Source: Streptomyces marianii
Lineage (GTDB): Bacteria > Actinomycetota > Actinomycetes > Streptomycetales > Streptomycetaceae
Reading direction: 5' to 3'
Assembly (NCBI RefSeq): GCF_005795905.1
Contig: NZ_VAWE01000001.1
Span: forward strand, 5,383,001 to 5,447,000
DNA: 64,000 bases
Shown: in pieces, positions 24,789 to 33,398 of the stretch
Position numbering within the stretch: position 1 is the first letter of the stretch
Layout: the number at the start of each line of letters is the position of its first letter
The notes under the pieces: generated by a model
What the model was told of the DNA's origin: nothing
Seen by the model: the letters and a program-made list of their open reading frames with translations, nothing else
Database searches by the model: none
Translations under genes and position numbers: made by a program

Positions 24789-26123
24789 GGACACACGGTG
24801 CTCCTCCAGGTGGGAGAGCACCGAGTGGTTCGCCTCCCAGCCGTCCGGGAACTTCACCGTGACGCCGAGCTGCACCGGCTCCGTGGACGGGTGCTCGTCC
24901 AGGAGCTCGGTCACACCCGCCCGGCACACCACGACGCAGGCGTGGCGGTGGCGGGAGGCCAGCACGCAGAGGCGGCCCGTCTCGAGGTGGAACGCCGTCG
25001 CGTCCGGGCGGCCCGAGAGGGGGTGGAGCACGACGGTGACGTCGAACTCCCGGCCCTGGAGCCGGTTGGCCGTGTCCACCGACACACCCGACACACCCAG
25101 CTCCGCGAGGGCCGCCCTGACGGCAGCGGCCTGGTCGCGGTGGGCCGTGCCGACGGCGACGCGGTCCGCGGTGAGCGGCACCGGGTCCGGGGAGCGCTCG
25201 GAGACCGACGCGCCTCCGCGGTCCAGCAGCCGCCGGACCACCAGGGCAACGGCCCGTACCGCCTCCGGGTCGGTGCGCGGGGTGTGCCGGGCGGGCAGCT
25301 CCAGCAGGCCCCAGCCGGACTCGGCCGCCTCGTCCAGCACCCGGTCCGGGCCCGAGCCGTTCGACGCGACCCCGAACGCCAGCCGGCGGTCGCCCGGTCC
25401 CGTACCGCTGCGGAAGGGCGTGTACGGGTAGAACGCGCCGGAGACCAGGGGCGCGGCCGATGCCGGCAGCCGCCAGGACACGGGCAGCCGGTGCTGCGGC
25501 AGCTCCGGGTTGTGGGCGAGCAGCGTGGACACCGCGCTCGCCGAGGGGTCGTAGGACAACCCGGCCCACTGCTCGGCCCCGACCACGGAGAACGGATCGA
25601 GCTGTCCCGGGTCCCCGACGAACAGCGCCCTCTCGAACAGCCCCGCCACGGCGAGCAGCGCGTCCGACCGCATCTGGTACGCCTCGTCCACGATCGCGTG
25701 CCGCCACGGTTCGACGTCCTTGACGTGCGCCCACTTCGCGGCGGTCGAGATCACCACGTCCAGCCCGGCGAGATCGCCCGCCTTCGCCGACTTCCGAACG
25801 TTCGGCAGCTCGTCCAGCGCCCTGTCGTAGGGGTCGGGGTCGTTGCTGTGCAGCCGGCCGACGGGCAGCTCCGGCTCCTTCTCGGCGAGCCGCACCACCA
25901 GATCGTCGACCTGGGCGTTGGTCTGCGCCACGACCATCAACGGGCGCCCGGCCGCGGCGAGTTCCCGTGCCGCCCGCACCACGAGCGTCGACTTCCCGGC
26001 GCCCGGAGGGGAGTCCACGACGACGCCCCGGGCGTCTCCGTGGAGGGTGTCCTCCAGGATGGCCGCGGTGGCGCGGGCCGCCTCCGCGCCCGGGTCGAAC
26101 AGCGGGGTCACGCTCCCCGTCAC
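24777..26123 (-). CDS. Superfamily 1 (Upf1/Dna2-type) DNA/RNA helicase
   Basis: This 448-residue helicase has Walker A SPPGAGKST (38-46), motif Ia VVAQTNAQVDDLV, motif II VDEAYQM (145-151), motif III VGDPGQLDP (169-177), motif V VDTANRLQGREFDVTVV and motif VI region LASRHRHACVVV. The DEAxQ and QGxExD style points to the SF1B Upf1/Dna2 group. GTG 26123 overlaps the stop of the upstream gene as GTGA, so it is cotranslated with the middle protein. With the RecB/Cas4-like nuclease two genes up, it resembles a Dna2 enzyme split into separate chains. Role in repair or defence is inferred. Confidence 0.88.
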   Translation of the reverse strand: MTGSVTPLFDPGAEAARATAAILEDTLHGDARGVVVDSPPGAGKSTLVVRAARELAAAGRPLMVVAQTNAQVDDLVVRLAEKEPELPVGRLHSNDPDPYDRALDELPNVRKSAKAGDLAGLDVVISTAAKWAHVKDVEPWRHAIVDEAYQMRSDALLAVAGLFERALFVGDPGQLDPFSVVGAEQWAGLSYDPSASAVSTLLAHNPELPQHRLPVSWRLPASAAPLVSGAFYPYTPFRSGTGPGDRRLAFGVASNGSGPDRVLDEAAESGWGLLELPARHTPRTDPEAVRAVALVVRRLLDRGGASVSERSPDPVPLTADRVAVGTAHRDQAAAVRAALAELGVSGVSVDTANRLQGREFDVTVVLHPLSGRPDATAFHLETGRLCVLASRHRHACVVVCRAGVTELLDEHPSTEPVQLGVTVKFPDGWEANHSVLSHLEEHRVSWRP

Positions 26124-27709
26124 AGCAGGTCCTCCGGGGTCACGGCGTCGGGCCTCTCTGCGGTGTCGGTATGCGGCGGGCCGCCGTGAGTCCACGGGGT
26201 GTCCTCCGGTTCGGGCAGCTTCGGCCCGCCGCGCTGGTCGTGCTCGAACAGCGTCCAGGCGACGGGCTCGCCCGCCTCGGGCACGGAACCCTCCGCCGGG
26301 TCCCTGGAGCGGCCCATCCGGTCCAGCAGCCGCAGGACGATCGCGCCGTCCTGTTCGTACCGCACGAACTCGGCGGACTGCGGCCTGCCGTCCAGCGAGC
26401 GGTACGCCTTCACACCGGCACCCAGATGCGGGCTGTCGTCCGTACGCACCGTCAGCAGCGGTCGGGGCGACGGGCGTTTCGACTCGGACCAGGCCATGAC
26501 CACATCGGTGATCACGCCGACGAACGCCTCGCCCGCGAGCCGCCGCGCCGCCAGCACCAGCGGATCGTCCAGCGCCTCCTGGGCCTCCAGCTGCGCCTGG
26601 GCCGTCTCGCGCGCGGACAGCTTCTGTGCGGCGGTGACCGCGTCGTCCCGGCGCGGCTGAGGGGGCTCTCCGGCGCGCACCCGGTCGCGGTGACCCGTGA
26701 ACGACCAGCGGTCGCGGGTCCACCGGTCGGCGACGCGTGTTCCCTCCGGCAGCTCCCGGAGCAGGCCGATGCCGGCCCACACCGCGTCCCACGTGGGGCG
26801 CAGCACTCCCTCGAGCAGGCCGCGGATCTCCCGCTCGGCGGAGGTGAGCCGGGCCAGTTGCTCGTCGGCCGCGGCGCCGTCCTCGGCGGCGGCGAGGGCC
26901 TGGCGGGCTCGGTCGTACCGCTCCATCGCGGGCGCGAGGAGCTTGTTGTCGAACGCCGGGTCCGTGGCGGGCCCGGCCGGCGGGCACACCAACTGGCCCT
27001 CCCGGTCGCGTGCCACCTCGGCCCGGAGCGCCGCCTCGGCGCCGGACCCCCCCTCTGGCGGGGCGATCCAGGCGAGCAGCGCACCGAGGTGCTGGTCCTC
27101 CAGGTGGGACTGCCCGGTCGCCCAGTGCCGGCCCAGCAGATCCGTCATCGCGAGCAGCAGCGACGAGCCGGGCACCCGGGCCCGCTCGCCGTAGTGCGTC
27201 AGCCATCGCCCGAGCAACGGCACGCGCGGGGGCGCCGGGTAGGGGGCGTCGGGGTCCTGCTCGGCGGTCCGCCGGAACCGCATCGACCGCCCGAGGAGGC
27301 GCACGAAGTCGACCCCGGGCCTGCTCGGCACGATGAGCTGCGGTGCGTCCGCGCAGAGCTCCACCTCGACCTTGACCCGTCTGCCGGTCTCCGGGTCCGT
27401 CTCGTTCCGCTCGGCGGGCTCCACGTCGTCGGCGTATCCGTCGAGGTACGGAAGCAGCGTCTCCGCCAGCTCGGCGAGGAAGGCGAACCGCAGCTCACGG
27501 TCCCTGGGCTGGGCGACGGCGAGCAGTCGCGGCGCGTCCCGGTCGGTCCCCACGAGCGCCCCGAGCGGGGCGCCGGCCTCACCGGCCGTGGTGAGGGGGA
27601 CGAACACCATCGGGTGCGGCGAGAGGTGCCGGTGCCGCACGGTGGCGAGCGGCTGCGCCCGCCCGCTCTCGACGGCCTCCAGCCGGGCGAGCGTACTGAT
27701 CAGCGACAT
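26120..27709 (-). CDS. Unrecognised 529-residue protein between nuclease and helicase
   Basis: The protein starts MSLISTLARLEAVESG at ATG 27709, the first start with non-repetitive sequence after it. It shows alternating beta/alpha sequence in the first 200 residues, with VPLTTAGEAGAPLGALVGTD and FVRLLGRSMRFRRTAEQD. A long helical, probably coiled-coil region lies around residues 270-330 (AMERYDRARQALAAAEDG), and an acidic, Pro-rich tail closes it. I recognise no catalytic motif. Its fixed place and GTGA overlap with the helicase suggest a dedicated partner or scaffold. Confidence 0.75.
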   Translation of the reverse strand: MSLISTLARLEAVESGRAQPLATVRHRHLSPHPMVFVPLTTAGEAGAPLGALVGTDRDAPRLLAVAQPRDRELRFAFLAELAETLLPYLDGYADDVEPAERNETDPETGRRVKVEVELCADAPQLIVPSRPGVDFVRLLGRSMRFRRTAEQDPDAPYPAPPRVPLLGRWLTHYGERARVPGSSLLLAMTDLLGRHWATGQSHLEDQHLGALLAWIAPPEGGSGAEAALRAEVARDREGQLVCPPAGPATDPAFDNKLLAPAMERYDRARQALAAAEDGAAADEQLARLTSAEREIRGLLEGVLRPTWDAVWAGIGLLRELPEGTRVADRWTRDRWSFTGHRDRVRAGEPPQPRRDDAVTAAQKLSARETAQAQLEAQEALDDPLVLAARRLAGEAFVGVITDVVMAWSESKRPSPRPLLTVRTDDSPHLGAGVKAYRSLDGRPQSAEFVRYEQDGAIVLRLLDRMGRSRDPAEGSVPEAGEPVAWTLFEHDQRGGPKLPEPEDTPWTHGGPPHTDTAERPDAVTPEDLL

Positions 27710-27824
27710 CCCGGCCTCCCCGCGCCGGCGTCCGTCGAGGGGCTCGCGCCCGCACCGGCGGCGGCGCCCGCCGTGCGCGGCTTCCGCACGCGGTTCAGCG
27801 GGCCGCGGGCCGCGCCGTGCGCCG

Positions 27825-29009
27825 TCACGCCGTCCCCCGACCCGCGCCGGCCGTCTCCTCGCCGGTACCCGCGACCGGCGCCTGCGCGCCGGGCGCACCC
27901 GCGCCGAGGGCCTCCGCGCGGAGCCGCGCTGCGCGGCGCAGCGCGGCGACCGCCGGGTCCGCCGGGTCGCCGGATTCGCCGCGGGCCGCGGAGAGGACCT
28001 CGGGGACCGCGGTCAGCCCGCCCAGCTCGCCCCGTACGGCCCGGCCGAGCGGCTCGACCGCGCCGGCGGAACGGGCCCGCTCCCGGCAGTGGAGGGCGAG
28101 TTCGCAGGCGGACAGGCATTCCGGGGCGTAGGCGGCGGGGACCGACCCGACCGCCGAGGCCAGTTCGCCGGACGAGCAGGACTCCAGGTCGAAGCCGACC
28201 CCGTCCGGCAGCGCCGAGGCGATCTCCTCGACCCGGGTCAGCCGCGCCAGCTGCCGCCGGGTGACGGAGAGCTGCTTGCGTACGTCGACGGCGGACGCGG
28301 TCGGCAGGTTGGAGAAGTCCTTGGGGCAGACCAGCAGTACGGAGTGGTCCACGGACGCGTCCTTCGTCAGCGCGGCGACCCGCTCCAGCGCCAGTACGTA
28401 CACCGCTGCCTGGCGGGCCGCCGCGCCGACCTTCGACGGGTCGGCGGAGCCGTCGACCATCGGGAAGGACTTGATCTCGACGACCGTCCACCGGCCGTCG
28501 GGATGCACGACGACCGCGTCCGGCTCGAGGAACGCCGGTGAGCCCGCGACCTCCAGTGCCAGCATCGGGTGGTCCAGCAGCGTCCACACCCCGGCTCCCG
28601 TGGCCTCCCGCAGGGCCAGTGCGGTGCGCGCCGCGCGGCCCTCCGGACCGGCCGCCGTCAGATCGGGGACGAGTGCCCCGTGCGGATCGGCCACCCCGAG
28701 CAGCCCGAGCAGTTCCGTGCCGCCGTCGGCCTTGACCCTGGCCTCGAACGCGTTTCCCCGCATGAAGGCGAACTGTGACTGGCCGAAGGCGGCGGGCGAG
28801 CCCAGTGCCCGGGCGAGCGCCGCCTTGTCCACTCCCGCGCCGTCCAGCAGCGCGCGCCGCTTGCAACCGGGGTTCGCGGCGAGGGCGGCCAGCGCCCGGG
28901 CGTCGAGCGGATGCGGCGCGGTGGACGGCCCGCGCAGCTCGGCCATGCGCTGCCGGAGTGCTGTCGCCGGCGCGTGTGGGGGAGGTCCGCTGTCGAGGGA
29001 TGTGCTCAC
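27825..29009 (-). CDS. RecB/Cas4-like PD-(D/E)XK nuclease with a probable Fe-S cluster
   Basis: This 394-residue protein has the RecB nuclease signature set: GNAFEARV (motif I), Asp164 in EPDAVV, Glu178-x-Lys180 in VVEIKSF and the QxxxY motif QAAVY (200-204). Cys49 near the N-terminus plus a distal cluster [11 protein letters not shown] reproduce the one-plus-three Cys layout that holds a 4Fe-4S cluster in Cas4, AddB and Dna2. The GTG start at 29009 has a weak ribosome binding site. It is the first gene of the trio; a 115-bp gap separates it from the middle gene. Nuclease activity is expected but the substrate is unknown. Confidence 0.8.
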   Translation of the reverse strand: MSTSLDSGPPPHAPATALRQRMAELRGPSTAPHPLDARALAALAANPGCKRRALLDGAGVDKAALARALGSPAAFGQSQFAFMRGNAFEARVKADGGTELLGLLGVADPHGALVPDLTAAGPEGRAARTALALREATGAGVWTLLDHPMLALEVAGSPAFLEPDAVVVHPDGRWTVVEIKSFPMVDGSADPSKVGAAARQAAVYVLALERVAALTKDASVDHSVLLVCPKDFSNLPTASAVDVRKQLSVTRRQLARLTRVEEIASALPDGVGFDLESCSSGELASAVGSVPAAYAPECLSACELALHCRERARSAGAVEPLGRAVRGELGGLTAVPEVLSAARGESGDPADPAVAALRRAARLRAEALGAGAPGAQAPVAGTGEETAGAGRGTA

Positions 29010-29101
29010 CCGCGGAAGTCTCGCATCCGCCACCGACAACGGGGGAGCGGTTCCCGGAGACGGCGCCCCGTACGCCGTCGCGTGACCCGTTTCGCCCGTC
29101 G

Positions 29102-29265
29102 GTCCGTGTTCCGTCCGGCAGGTCCGCGCGATCCGGTCCTTCCGTCGGTCCGTGTTCTGTCCGGCAGGTCCGCGCGATCCGGTCCTTCCGTCGGTCCGTG
29201 TTCCGTCCGGCAGGTCCGCGCGACCCGGTCCTTCCGTCGGTCCGTGTTCTGTCCGGCAGGTTCGC
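29102..29265. repeat. 46-bp tandem repeat array (about 3.5 copies)
   Basis: Units begin GTCCGTGTTCYGTCCGGCAG and start at 29102, 29148, 29194 and 29240, the last diverging after about 26 bp. Adjacent units alternate at one C/T position (TTCCG versus TTCTG). The array is noncoding and lies in the 509-bp interval between the nuclease gene and the phosphoglycerate mutase gene. The 46-bp period is not a multiple of three and there are no spacers, so it is neither a coding repeat nor CRISPR. Confidence 0.85.
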
Positions 29266-29396
29266 TCGCCCGGTTCGTACGTCCGTTCGTGCCCCGCCCC
29301 GTACGCCCTCGCGCCACCGGGTCCGCGGCGCTCACCGGCCGGGCGTCGCCGCGACGGCCGTCGCGGACCGTGACGAGTGGGCCGTCGTTCAACATA

Positions 29397-29454
29397 CGGC
29401 GTACGGGAAGACCGCCAGCCGCCGTACGGGAAGCCCCTTCCGCCGTACGGGAAG
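29397..29454. repeat. Three direct repeats of CGCCGTACGGGAAG upstream of the mutase gene
   Basis: Copies at about 29397-29410 (one mismatch, GGCGTACGGGAAG), 29420-29433 and 29441-29454 are spaced 21-23 bp, close to two helical turns, and each contains a GTAC-centred near-palindrome. The last copy ends 64 bp before the mutase ATG. They could be regulator binding sites; no regulator is assigned. Confidence 0.55.
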
Positions 29455-29518
29455 GCCCCTCGCGCCGGTCCCGCCTCACCGCCGGGCGCCCGCCGGTCCC
29501 GCCGGGGATGATGGACCC

Positions 29519-30139
29519 ATGGCACCGCGCATACTCCTGGCCCGGCACGGTCAGACCGAATGGTCCCTGCTCGGCCGGCACACCGGCCGGACGGACATCC
29601 CGCTCCTCGACGAGGGCCGCCGCACGGCGAAGCTCCTCGGGGAGCGGCTGCACAGGTCCCCCTGGGACGGCCTGCCGGACGTCGAGGTCCGCACGAGCCC
29701 GCTCTCCCGCGCCCGCGAGACCTGCGACCTCGCCGGATTCGGCGACCGCGCGCAGGACTGGGACGCGCTGATGGAGTGGGACTACGGCGCCTACGAGGGC
29801 AGGACGCGGGCCGAGATCCAGGAGACGGACCCCGACTGGTTCATCTGGCGGGACGGCGTTCCCGTCGGGGTGACCGGAGCGCCCTCGCGGGGGGAGACCC
29901 TCGCCGAGCTCTCCGACCGCGCCGACGGGGTCATCGAGTACGTGCGCTCGGCCGACCGCGACGTGCTGGCCTTCGCGCACGGCCACATCCTGCGGGTCCT
30001 GTGCGCCCGCTGGATCGGCGAGGACGTCTCCTTCGCCGCCCGCATCAAGCTGAGCCCGGCCAGTCTCTCGGTGCTCGGCTGGGCCTACGGAGCCCCGGCG
30101 GTCGACCGCTGGAACGACACGGGGCACCTCGGCACCTGA
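29519..30139 (+). CDS. Histidine phosphatase (phosphoglycerate mutase-like) family protein
   Basis: This 206-residue enzyme has the catalytic RHGQTEW motif at residues 9-15, the phosphate-binding [10 protein letters not shown], and the second His in FAHGHILRV. Length and motifs fit cofactor-dependent phosphoglycerate mutase-like phosphatases acting on small phosphorylated metabolites. The glycolytic enzyme itself is usually longer, so a phosphatase role is likelier. ATG 29519 is the first start of the conserved domain. It is convergent with the XRE/TPR gene, with only 7 bp between stops. Confidence 0.88.
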   Translation: MAPRILLARHGQTEWSLLGRHTGRTDIPLLDEGRRTAKLLGERLHRSPWDGLPDVEVRTSPLSRARETCDLAGFGDRAQDWDALMEWDYGAYEGRTRAEIQETDPDWFIWRDGVPVGVTGAPSRGETLAELSDRADGVIEYVRSADRDVLAFAHGHILRVLCARWIGEDVSFAARIKLSPASLSVLGWAYGAPAVDRWNDTGHLGT

Positions 30140-30146
30140 GCCCCGT

Positions 30147-31526
30147 TCAGACCCGGGCCGCGGCCTCGGCCGCCGCGTGGCGGTCCAGGAACGCGGCCAC
30201 CCCGGCCGTGCTCCGGCGCGGCCCGAGCACCCGCGCCGTGTCGGCGAGCATCGCGCGGATGCGGCTGGACTCGACATCGCCCTCCAGGGCGTCGAGCACC
30301 TGCTCGCCGACCGCGGCGGCCTCGGCGGGTGCGTCGGCGCGGGCGAGGTCCGCGGCGAGCTGGGTCCGGTAGAGGGCGAGGTTGCGGGCGAAGTGCGGGT
30401 CCTGCAGTGCGGCCGCGCGGTGCGCGTGCCGGGCGGCGCGGGGCCACTCGCCGAGCGCCGACCAGCACTGGGCCTCCAGGGCCTGGAGTTCCGGTTCGCC
30501 GAAGAACGACATCCACTCCGGGTCCGTGTCCGAGGGCCCGCGGCCGAAGAGCGTATGGGCGCGGGACAGCGCGCGCTCGCAGCCCGCACGGTCGCCGAGA
30601 CCGGCCCAGGCGCCCGCCTCGCGCAGGGTGAGCAGGGCCAGCAGCCGATCCGAACCGAGCCGTCCCGCCGCGCGCTGCCCGGCCTGCGCGGCCCGCACCG
30701 CCTCCCGGTGCCGGCCTGAGTCCCGGGCGAGGAAGGAGGTGTTGCAGAAGGCGTGCGCCTCCAGCGCCGCGTCGCCGGCGACACGTGCGGTCGCCAGCGC
30801 CTCCGCGTAGTGGGAGCGGGCGTCCTCCAGCCGGCCCGAGTCATGGGCCAGCCAGCCGACGGAGATGGCGAGTTCGCCCGCGCCCGCGGCCAGCCGGTCC
30901 GCTGTCGAGCCGCGGGTGGTGGCACCGGCGTCGAGCAGCGCGTAGGCGGCGCGCAGCGGCTGCGCGGCCCGCTTGTAGAGCCCGTCCGCGCCGTGACGGT
31001 CGTCGAGCAGCCGGATCTGCCGCACCGCGGCCTCGACGGCATTCACCTCGGACGTGCCGACGCGCTGCCGGGGCAGGTCGGAACGCAGGGCCTCGGTGCC
31101 GGGCAGGGGGCCGAACCCCAGGGACGCGGCCGCCACGGTGACGGTGCCGCCGGTCATGAACGCGCGACGCAGCACGTCGCTCTCCTCGTTGCTGTAGGTG
31201 CTGATGGTGCCGTTGGTGCTGTAGTACGGGTCCGGGCGCCGTGGCGTTCGCCCGCGGGCCGCTCGGCCCCGTACCGTCTCGCGGGCGGAGAACCCCAGAT
31301 CCGCCGGCGTCAGGCCCGGGAACATATGGAGGAAGACCCGCTCGTAGGCGTAGTTGGGGCAGCGGATCTCGCCCGACTCGACCCGCCCGATGTAGCGGGC
31401 GTCACAGGCGACCTGTTCGCCGATCTCCCGCGCCGCACGCCGGACGAGCGCGGCGAACTCGCCGGGCGAGCGCTGTCCGCGCAACTGCCGGAACTTGAGG
31501 TTGGGAACTGCCCGTGACGATGCCAT
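30147..31526 (-). CDS. XRE-like regulator with a TPR domain
   Basis: This 459-residue protein starts MASSRAVPNLKFRQLRGQRSP at ATG 31526, with AGGAGAGGG upstream. The first ~80 residues form a helix-turn-helix-like segment (GEFAALVRRAAREIG, YIGRVESGEIRCPNYAYERV). An internal twin-Arg-like hydrophobic patch (RRAFMTGGTVTVAAASLGFG) follows, and then TPR-like helical pairs to the end (for example ARSHYAEALATARVAGD, EALEGD-type helices). This architecture is common among Streptomyces developmental/pleiotropic regulators. It is divergent from the small gene at 31800, a pairing that recurs in the genus as far as I can recall. Confidence 0.8.
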   Translation of the reverse strand: MASSRAVPNLKFRQLRGQRSPGEFAALVRRAAREIGEQVACDARYIGRVESGEIRCPNYAYERVFLHMFPGLTPADLGFSARETVRGRAARGRTPRRPDPYYSTNGTISTYSNEESDVLRRAFMTGGTVTVAAASLGFGPLPGTEALRSDLPRQRVGTSEVNAVEAAVRQIRLLDDRHGADGLYKRAAQPLRAAYALLDAGATTRGSTADRLAAGAGELAISVGWLAHDSGRLEDARSHYAEALATARVAGDAALEAHAFCNTSFLARDSGRHREAVRAAQAGQRAAGRLGSDRLLALLTLREAGAWAGLGDRAGCERALSRAHTLFGRGPSDTDPEWMSFFGEPELQALEAQCWSALGEWPRAARHAHRAAALQDPHFARNLALYRTQLAADLARADAPAEAAAVGEQVLDALEGDVESSRIRAMLADTARVLGPRRSTAGVAAFLDRHAAAEAAARV

Positions 31527-31799
31527 GGCCGAGCCCTCTCCTGTGCCACGTCCGGAGCCCTCCCGGTCCGTTCGGATGTGGGATGCCTGGCTCCGGCGGA
31601 GGAAGAACGTACCGGCTGTGAGGGGTCGACCACGCAGCGTTTGGCTACAAACGGGATATCTCACCCACGATCTGCCATGAACTGCCACCCTTTGCGGCGG
31701 CGTGCCGCCGTAGCCCTTGACGCCGACGGGCGTTGAACCATGCGGGGACGCGGTACGTGCCCCTGCTCGGCGAGGAGGGTTCCCTTGTTGGAGGTTGGC

Positions 31800-32282
31800 G
31801 TGGAGACCAGCGGCGGCTCACGGACGAGTGTCCAGCACCTGCCCACCCAGGAGTACAGCGTGGCAGCGGGCCAGGCCGCACCGGCTCCCGGTGGGGTCGT
31901 CGAGCCCTGCGACCTGGTGATGGTGCCGGCCCGGCAGGGCCTCGAGGCGGTGGACATCCTCCGCCGGGGTGGCGCCCCCGTCGTCGGGCCCGTGCTCCAC
32001 GACGGCAGCTGCGACACCCTCGGCTTCCTGGTGCCGCCCGGTACGGCGGCCGGCTGGGACATGCCGGGCAGTGCGTGCACGGAGACCTCGGGCCGGGGTA
32101 TCCGGATCCCCGGAGCCTCGGCGGGTTGCCCGGTGGGCCCGGCCTCCGAGTCCTCGATGGCGGGCTCGAACTGGCTGCTGCCGCCCGGCGGAACCGACCA
32201 GGCTCCGCTCACCGACCCGGTGATGCTGCGTGAGGCCCTGGGCGAGGCGGCCCGCATGATCGAAGCGGCGGACAGCATCTAA
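31800..32282 (+). CDS. Conserved hypothetical partner of the XRE/TPR regulator
   Basis: This 160-residue soluble protein reads VETSGGSRTSVQHLPTQEYS from GTG 31800, with GGAGG 5 nt upstream; TTG 31785 with its own GGAGGG is the alternative. The body has a Prim-Pol-like beta/alpha feel (CDLVMVPARQGLEAVDILRR, GPVLHDGSCDTLGFLVPPG), and I consider a degenerate Prim-Pol relative possible but unproven. Copy B of the 150-bp repeat abuts its stop codon. Confidence 0.6.
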   Translation: METSGGSRTSVQHLPTQEYSVAAGQAAPAPGGVVEPCDLVMVPARQGLEAVDILRRGGAPVVGPVLHDGSCDTLGFLVPPGTAAGWDMPGSACTETSGRGIRIPGASAGCPVGPASESSMAGSNWLLPPGGTDQAPLTDPVMLREALGEAARMIEAADSI

Positions 32283-32433
32283 GGGCTTGCAGATCAATAA
32301 CGTGCTGATTTGACTTCTGTGCCTGCGGCTTGTGCTACCGGTGGCTTACCTGCGGTGACGGCGTCCCGGGCCGGGACCACGGCTGGCACCACCGTGGCGT
32401 AAACCCGCGTGTTGTTCGGAGCCGCGCCCTTAG
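32279..32433. repeat. Copy B of the 150-bp dispersed repeat
   Basis: Nearly identical to 21783-21931, in the same orientation and 10.5 kb away. It is flanked here by different short inverted repeats, CTAAGGGC (32279-32286) and GCCCTTAG (32426-32433). On the minus strand it keeps an open frame ending ...GTEVKSARY-stop, and differences from copy A are mostly synonymous or conservative, implying descent from a protein-coding 3' end. It starts exactly at the stop of the 31800 gene, a probable insertion boundary. Confidence 0.7.
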
Positions 32434-32597
32434 CTAGGGCCGCATCAGGCGACGTTCGCCCCGTCGCGGCGCCCGGCACGGCGACTCGCGGCGTTGCCGG
32501 ATCAACCGAGTAGGCCCACTACGAGGTCGATCCGGCGCCTTGCGACTTACCGCACCGGACGCCGCTCCTTGACGGGCAAACCTTGCCTGACGCGGCA
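32434..32597. other. Intergenic segment of the 32-34.6 kb accessory patch
   Basis: These 164 bp between repeat copy B and the IMPase-like gene hold no gene with a ribosome binding site. Composition is less GC-biased than the core chromosome. Confidence 0.4.
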
Positions 32598-33398
32598 CTA
32601 GCTTCGGCTGCGCGTCATCGACATCAGCAGCCCGTGGGTCTCGTCGTCGGCGGCGACAACAAGCCCACGACCTGCCTCACCTATCGGGGCACCGTCGATG
32701 CCGGTGACTGCGCAGCCAGCAGCCCGACACAAAGCGATGCCGGCCGCGAAGTGCACGCTCCTGGACAGGTCGCCGCCATCGGTGACATACGCGGCGCGCT
32801 TGCCGGCAGCGACCCAGGCCAGGGCCAGGGTCGTCGACACGACCCGAGGGCGGAAAACTTCGACGAATTCAGGGTGGGCCAGCAGATCCACGGCCCGGAA
32901 TCCGGGCGCACTCGGGAACGGCGGATCCAGGTTGACGTCCACCAACCGGGTATCGGGCGAGGGCGTCAGCAGTTCGTCGTCGGCCCCGTCTCGCCGCACC
33001 CAGGCGCTCTCCCCGTCGGTGAAGAAAACCTCGCCGCTGAACGGGTCGGCCACCGCCGCCGCCCCATCGCGCAGCGCCACATTGACGGCCACCAGCATGT
33101 TGCCCACGGCGTAGTTCAGCGTGCCGCACAGAGGATCCACCAACCACTGGCGCTCAGCGTCGACGGCGCCCTGCTGCCCGCCTTCCTCGCCGAGCACCGC
33201 GTCATCGGGCCGTGTGGCACGGATAACGCCGAGGATCGTCTTCTCGGCCTCCACATCGGCGGCGGTGGCAAAGTCCCCGGCCCCCTTGTCGATGCGGTTG
33301 AGCCGCTGGCCGTACCTCTTGCGGACCACATCCGCGCCAGCCCGCGCTCCGGCTATCGCGATTGCAGCATCGTCGGAACTCGCGTATGAGTTGATCAC
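32598..33398 (-). CDS. Inositol monophosphatase-family protein with substituted metal ligands
   Basis: This 266-residue protein has the IMPase fold signatures: GEEGG (metal-binding Glu71/72 region) and LVDPLCGTLNYAVG, equivalent to the family motif DPxDGTxN. The second Asp of that motif is Cys91. The distal WDxAAG motif reads SVHFAAG, so its Trp and Asp are Val and His. The metal site is therefore remodelled, and classical Mg-dependent phosphatase activity is uncertain. The GTG start at 33398 is the family-consistent choice. It stands alone in an accessory patch. Confidence 0.75.
   Translation of the reverse strand: MINSYASSDDAAIAIAGARAGADVVRKRYGQRLNRIDKGAGDFATAADVEAEKTILGVIRATRPDDAVLGEEGGQQGAVDAERQWLVDPLCGTLNYAVGNMLVAVNVALRDGAAAVADPFSGEVFFTDGESAWVRRDGADDELLTPSPDTRLVDVNLDPPFPSAPGFRAVDLLAHPEFVEVFRPRVVSTTLALAWVAAGKRAAYVTDGGDLSRSVHFAAGIALCRAAGCAVTGIDGAPIGEAGRGLVVAADDETHGLLMSMTRSRS

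Noticed and set aside
29102..29265. A CRISPR array
   Set aside because: Units are contiguous with no spacers, the period is 46 bp and no cas genes are adjacent; the Cas4-like nuclease nearby belongs to a helicase operon.
30753..31517. Plus-strand frames opposite the XRE/TPR regulator
   Set aside because: Mirror-image frames of a high-GC gene; no ribosome binding site or domain.
21783..32430. The two 150-bp repeats as attL and attR of a single 10.5-kb integrated element
   Set aside because: No integrase or replication gene lies between them, the interval contains genes of core character (mutase, helicase trio), and the repeats carry a protein-coding 3' end rather than an att-like core.
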